From Rhodothermia bacterium (GTDB taxonomy: Bacteria; Bacteroidota; Rhodothermia; Rhodothermales; JABDKH01): a DNA stretch of 17,298 bases. Positions within the stretch are counted from its first letter, which is position 1; the number at the start of each line of letters is the position of its first letter. The stretch spans positions 1 through 17,298 of the forward strand of contig JAUIJQ010000012.1 in NCBI GenBank assembly GCA_030431165.1, in the 5' to 3' direction. A program made the position numbers and the translations under genes. This document shows, piece by piece, positions 15,264 to 17,298 of the stretch. The notes beneath the pieces were generated by a model, which was given only the letters and a program-made list of their open reading frames with translations, did no database searches and had not been told where the DNA came from.

Positions 15264-16313
15264 TCAGCGCTCAGCACGCGCGGCAATGTGCGCCGCGATC
15301 TGGCGTGCGTGGTGGCGACCATTTTCGATGAACCAGCGACTCGTGTTGTTGCCGCCGCAAACCGTACCCGCGAGATATATGCCGCCGCGATTTGTCTCGA
15401 ACGTATGCTCATCGTGTACCGGCGTGGCAGCGTCGTCATCCGCAATGTCGATTCCGGCCTGTCTCAGAAATGAGTAGTCCGGCCGGTATCCGGTGAGGGC
15501 GAGTACGACATCACCGCTGACCGTGCCGGCACCAGCCGGACCGTCGAAGTGCACGCGGTGTCTGTCAATTGTTGTCACGCGGGTGTTGAAGAAAGCGCGG
15601 ATCTGTCCCTCACGGATCCGGTTCTCGAGATCCGGTTTGATCCAGTATTTGACGCTGTCAGATACGTGCCCTCCACGAATGAGCATTGTCACGTTTGCAC
15701 CGTTGCGATGGCAGTCGAGTGCGGCTATCGCCGCCGAGTTTTTCGCGCCAATGACAACAACATTGCGAAGCGCCCATCGGTACGGCTCGCGATAATAGTG
15801 GTGCACGTGGGGCAGGTCTTCACCGGGCACATTTAGCGGCACGTATTGGTCAAAGAAGCCGGTTGCGATCACCACAAACCGGGCGACGTGAGGCTGGTCA
15901 TCGGGCTGGTCATCGGGCTGGTTATCACGCTGTTCTTCACGCTGGTCTTCACGCGATGAAGTCTCTGACTGCGTGTGTACGACAAATCGGCCCGCTTCGC
16001 CGTCTACGTCCACGACGCGTTCGTAGAGTCGCACGTCGAGCGCCTCGCGCTGCAGTACCCGCCTGTAATAGTCGATCGCATCTTCGCGCAACGGCTTGTA
16101 TCCCCGCGACGGAAACGGATGATCGCCAATCTCGAGCAACTCGGGTGTCGAAAAGAACCGCATGTTCGTCGGATACCCCGTCAGCGAATTGACGACAGCT
16201 CCCTTCTCAATGATTCGCGCGGTCAGGCCCACCCGCTGTGCTTCGATCGCGCACGCAATGCCAACCGGTCCGGCGCCAACGACCAGTACGTCAACAGGGC
16301 CAACGGGCTGCAT
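15264..16313 (-). CDS. ypdA: YpdA-family FAD/NAD(P) oxidoreductase (bacillithiol disulfide reductase-like)
   Basis: This 349-residue flavoprotein starts MQPVGPVDVLVVGAGPVGIA with an FAD-binding GxGxxG motif (13-18). It continues with IIEKGAVVNSLTGYPTNMRF and FFSTPELLEIGDHPFPSRGY, wording specific to the YpdA family. NVVVIGAKNSAAIAALDCHR is the second, NADPH-binding Rossmann motif. Near the C-terminus, IYLAGTVCGGNNTSRWFIEN is the usual FAD-contact strand. YpdA reduces oxidised bacillithiol with NADPH in the cytosol. Family members normally have GGGPCG with a conserved Cys, whereas here the position is Val. A glutamine-rich tetrapeptide repeat (121-140) interrupts the central region. The start ATG at 16313 overlaps the tadA stop as TGATG, so translation is probably coupled. 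The adjoining GTG at 16316 is a less likely start. Other thioredoxin-reductase-like flavoproteins are less likely given the motifs. Confidence 0.85.
   Translation of the reverse strand: MQPVGPVDVLVVGAGPVGIACAIEAQRVGLTARIIEKGAVVNSLTGYPTNMRFFSTPELLEIGDHPFPSRGYKPLREDAIDYYRRVLQREALDVRLYERVVDVDGEAGRFVVHTQSETSSREDQREEQRDNQPDDQPDDQPHVARFVVIATGFFDQYVPLNVPGEDLPHVHHYYREPYRWALRNVVVIGAKNSAAIAALDCHRNGANVTMLIRGGHVSDSVKYWIKPDLENRIREGQIRAFFNTRVTTIDRHRVHFDGPAGAGTVSGDVVLALTGYRPDYSFLRQAGIDIADDDAATPVHDEHTFETNRGGIYLAGTVCGGNNTSRWFIENGRHHARQIAAHIAARAER
15894..15953 (+). repeat. 12-bp tandem repeat, five copies, inside ypdA
   Basis: Five consecutive 12-bp units read on the plus strand as CTGGTCATCGGG (twice, identical), CTGGTTATCACG, CTGTTCTTCACG and CTGGTCTTCACG. 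The length keeps frame and encodes REDQ, REEQ, RDNQ, PDDQ, PDDQ on the minus strand. Two identical neighbouring copies suggest recent duplication by slippage. It probably encodes a flexible polar loop. Confidence 0.9.
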
Positions 16314-16798
16314 CACTGTTCACCCGCCTCACTACGAAGTTTGCTGAAGAATGCGTCGAGCAACTCAGCAGCGTGCGATTCTTCGACGCCGTGGATGATC
16401 TCCGTGAAGTGGTTCAGTCTGCGGTCCTGCGGAACGATGAACAGTGAACCTGCTGCTCCTGCCTTCGGGTCAAGCGCACCAAACACCAGGCGCTTGAGCC
16501 GGGACAGGACAATCGCCCCCGCACACATTGGGCACGGCTCGAGCGTTACGTAGAGCGTGCAGTCCCGGAGATGCTTGTCGCCAATTGTCTCTGTCGCCGC
16601 GGTTATGGCAATCATCTCTGCATGCGCCGTCGGGTCGTTTAACTGCTGGACCATGTTGTGTCCACGCCCAACGATGATGCCGTCTCGGACGACGAGGGCA
16701 CCAACTGGTACCTCACCGGCCTCATACGCCCGCTCAGCCTCGCGCAGTGCCTTCTTCATGAACTGCCGATGCAGTTCCATTTCATCTACATTGACCAT
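16313..16798 (-). CDS. tadA: tRNA-specific adenosine-34 deaminase
   Basis: This 161-residue cytidine/deoxycytidylate deaminase-fold protein has the zinc-site signatures HAEMIAI (His ligand plus catalytic Glu) and LEPCPMCAGAIVLSR (PCxxC cysteine ligands). GEVPVGALVV precedes them and GALDPKAGAAGSL follows, both typical of TadA. The enzyme converts A34 of tRNA-Arg(ACG) to inosine in the cytosol so that CGU, CGC and CGA can be read. Other members such as guanine deaminase share the fold, but TadA's length and wording fit best. The ATG at 16798 is the first in frame, and an ATG six codons later (MELHRQFMKKAL) is an alternative. It begins 24 bp after the arginine deiminase gene and overlaps the ypdA start by one base. 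Confidence 0.93.
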   Translation of the reverse strand: MVNVDEMELHRQFMKKALREAERAYEAGEVPVGALVVRDGIIVGRGHNMVQQLNDPTAHAEMIAITAATETIGDKHLRDCTLYVTLEPCPMCAGAIVLSRLKRLVFGALDPKAGAAGSLFIVPQDRRLNHFTEIIHGVEESHAAELLDAFFSKLRSEAGEQ

Positions 16799-16822
16799 TT
16801 CGCAGCCGTGCCGGCACTTTGC

Positions 16823-17298
16823 TTACTTCTTCGTGGATCCTGCCCGGCGAATCGGCATCGTCATGCAACGCGGACCGCCTCGGCCGCGCGAGAGTTCTTT
16901 GCCTTCGAGCTTGATCGCGATCTTTTCGTCCCCGTCGAACGACCCCGACGCGTAGTAGGACAGGAAGCCATCCGCAGTCACCACGCGATACCCGTGCTCC
17001 GCCATCATCGCGAAGGTGCGGTCGTTTCGTTCGTAGCCGAGCACAACACCGTCCATCGGCGCAAAGAAGTTGCTTCCGTCGGTCCACTGCTCGCGCTGTT
17101 GCTGCAGGAGACTGTGGCCACCGCAGGGAATGAATGTCAACGACCGATCGAGTAGATGCTCAAGAACAGACTTCAGCGAATGGTCAACGTCGGTGAGCAG
17201 GTGGCCGTCACTTCCCGCACTCTGGAAATGAACGACGTTTCCATGGCCCGTCAATTCTATGAGGGGAGGGAAGATCACGCATTCGTCGCGCGAGGCAA
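16823..17298 (-). CDS. arcA: Arginine deiminase, C-terminal part, cut by right edge
   Basis: The minus-strand frame is open to the window edge, and about 158 C-terminal residues are visible. REQWTDGSNFFAPMDGVVLG, YERNDRTFAMMAEHGYRVV and the final SRGRGGPRCMTMPIRR match the guanidino-group modifying superfamily, arginine deiminase branch. The cysteine in PRCM is the catalytic nucleophile that forms the amidino-enzyme intermediate. IPCGGHSLLQQQREQW and the preceding DVDHSLKSVLEHLL fit the region just before it. The enzyme hydrolyses arginine to citrulline and ammonia in the cytosol. P. aeruginosa-type enzymes have GGGHCMTCP at the active site, while this one has GGPRCMTMP. The N-terminal half, with the catalytic Asp/Glu/His, is outside the window, so an amidinotransferase or other family member is not fully excluded. 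It heads a close-packed set with tadA and ypdA. Confidence 0.82.
   Translation of the reverse strand, partial: ASRDECVIFPPLIELTGHGNVVHFQSAGSDGHLLTDVDHSLKSVLEHLLDRSLTFIPCGGHSLLQQQREQWTDGSNFFAPMDGVVLGYERNDRTFAMMAEHGYRVVTADGFLSYYASGSFDGDEKIAIKLEGKELSRGRGGPRCMTMPIRRAGSTKK

Noticed and set aside
1..17298. Mobile elements, prophage, toxin-antitoxin or CRISPR/defence system
   Set aside because: No transposase, integrase, recombinase, Cas or defence-type domain and no spaced direct-repeat array was seen. The gene content is core metabolism plus envelope genes.

Overview
The window looks like chromosomal DNA of a free-living, moderately GC-rich Bacteroidota-type bacterium. The closest fit is the Rhodothermota/Rhodothermales branch, judged from gene content rather than any search. 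Pointers are a CarboxypepD_reg-like TonB-dependent receptor, a giant secreted protein with a type IX secretion (T9SS)-style C-terminal domain, a PorV-family outer-membrane protein, a YpdA-type flavin reductase, and promoter boxes resembling the Bacteroidota TAnnTTTG element. No insertion sequence, integrase, CRISPR array, rRNA or tRNA was seen.

Layout. (1) Positions 1-444, minus strand: the N-terminal part of an adenosine deaminase running off the left edge. It is divergent from tatA across a 149-bp spacer that holds a palindrome around a promoter-like box. (2) Positions 594-4314, plus strand: a housekeeping run of tatA, sucD, engB/ysxC and serA. (3) Positions 4315-4860: a 546-bp stretch with no obvious long gene. 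It carries the best promoter in the window (TTGACA, 17-bp spacer, TATATT) and about 450 nt of predicted leader with several perfect hairpins. A 24-codon reading frame with a ribosome-binding site coincides with a terminator-like hairpin in this leader. (4) Positions 4861-12898: three envelope genes reading the same way (TonB-dependent receptor, 1157-aa secreted protein, PorV-like barrel), closed by a strong intrinsic terminator at 12919-12950. (5) Positions 13009-15234: a predicted lipoprotein with seven CxxCH haem motifs followed by tetratricopeptide repeats. (6) Positions 15264-17298, minus strand and convergent with the cytochrome: arginine deiminase (cut by the right edge), tadA and a YpdA-family bacillithiol disulfide reductase homologue, closely packed with tadA and ypdA overlapping at TGATG.

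How the parts may work together. The receptor, secreted protein and PorV-like gene form a plausible outer-membrane export or uptake locus. By family knowledge, PorV proteins shuttle T9SS cargo at the outer membrane, and the middle gene has the signal peptide and C-terminal fold expected of such cargo. What the system binds or imports cannot be read from the sequence. The structured leader upstream is the most unusual non-coding feature and could be an attenuator or regulatory RNA. The remaining genes are ordinary metabolism: purine salvage, TCA cycle, serine synthesis, ribosome assembly, tRNA modification, arginine breakdown and thiol redox. Two local oddities stand out. The ypdA gene carries a 12-bp tandem repeat, and its FAD motif lacks the cysteine usually seen in YpdA.
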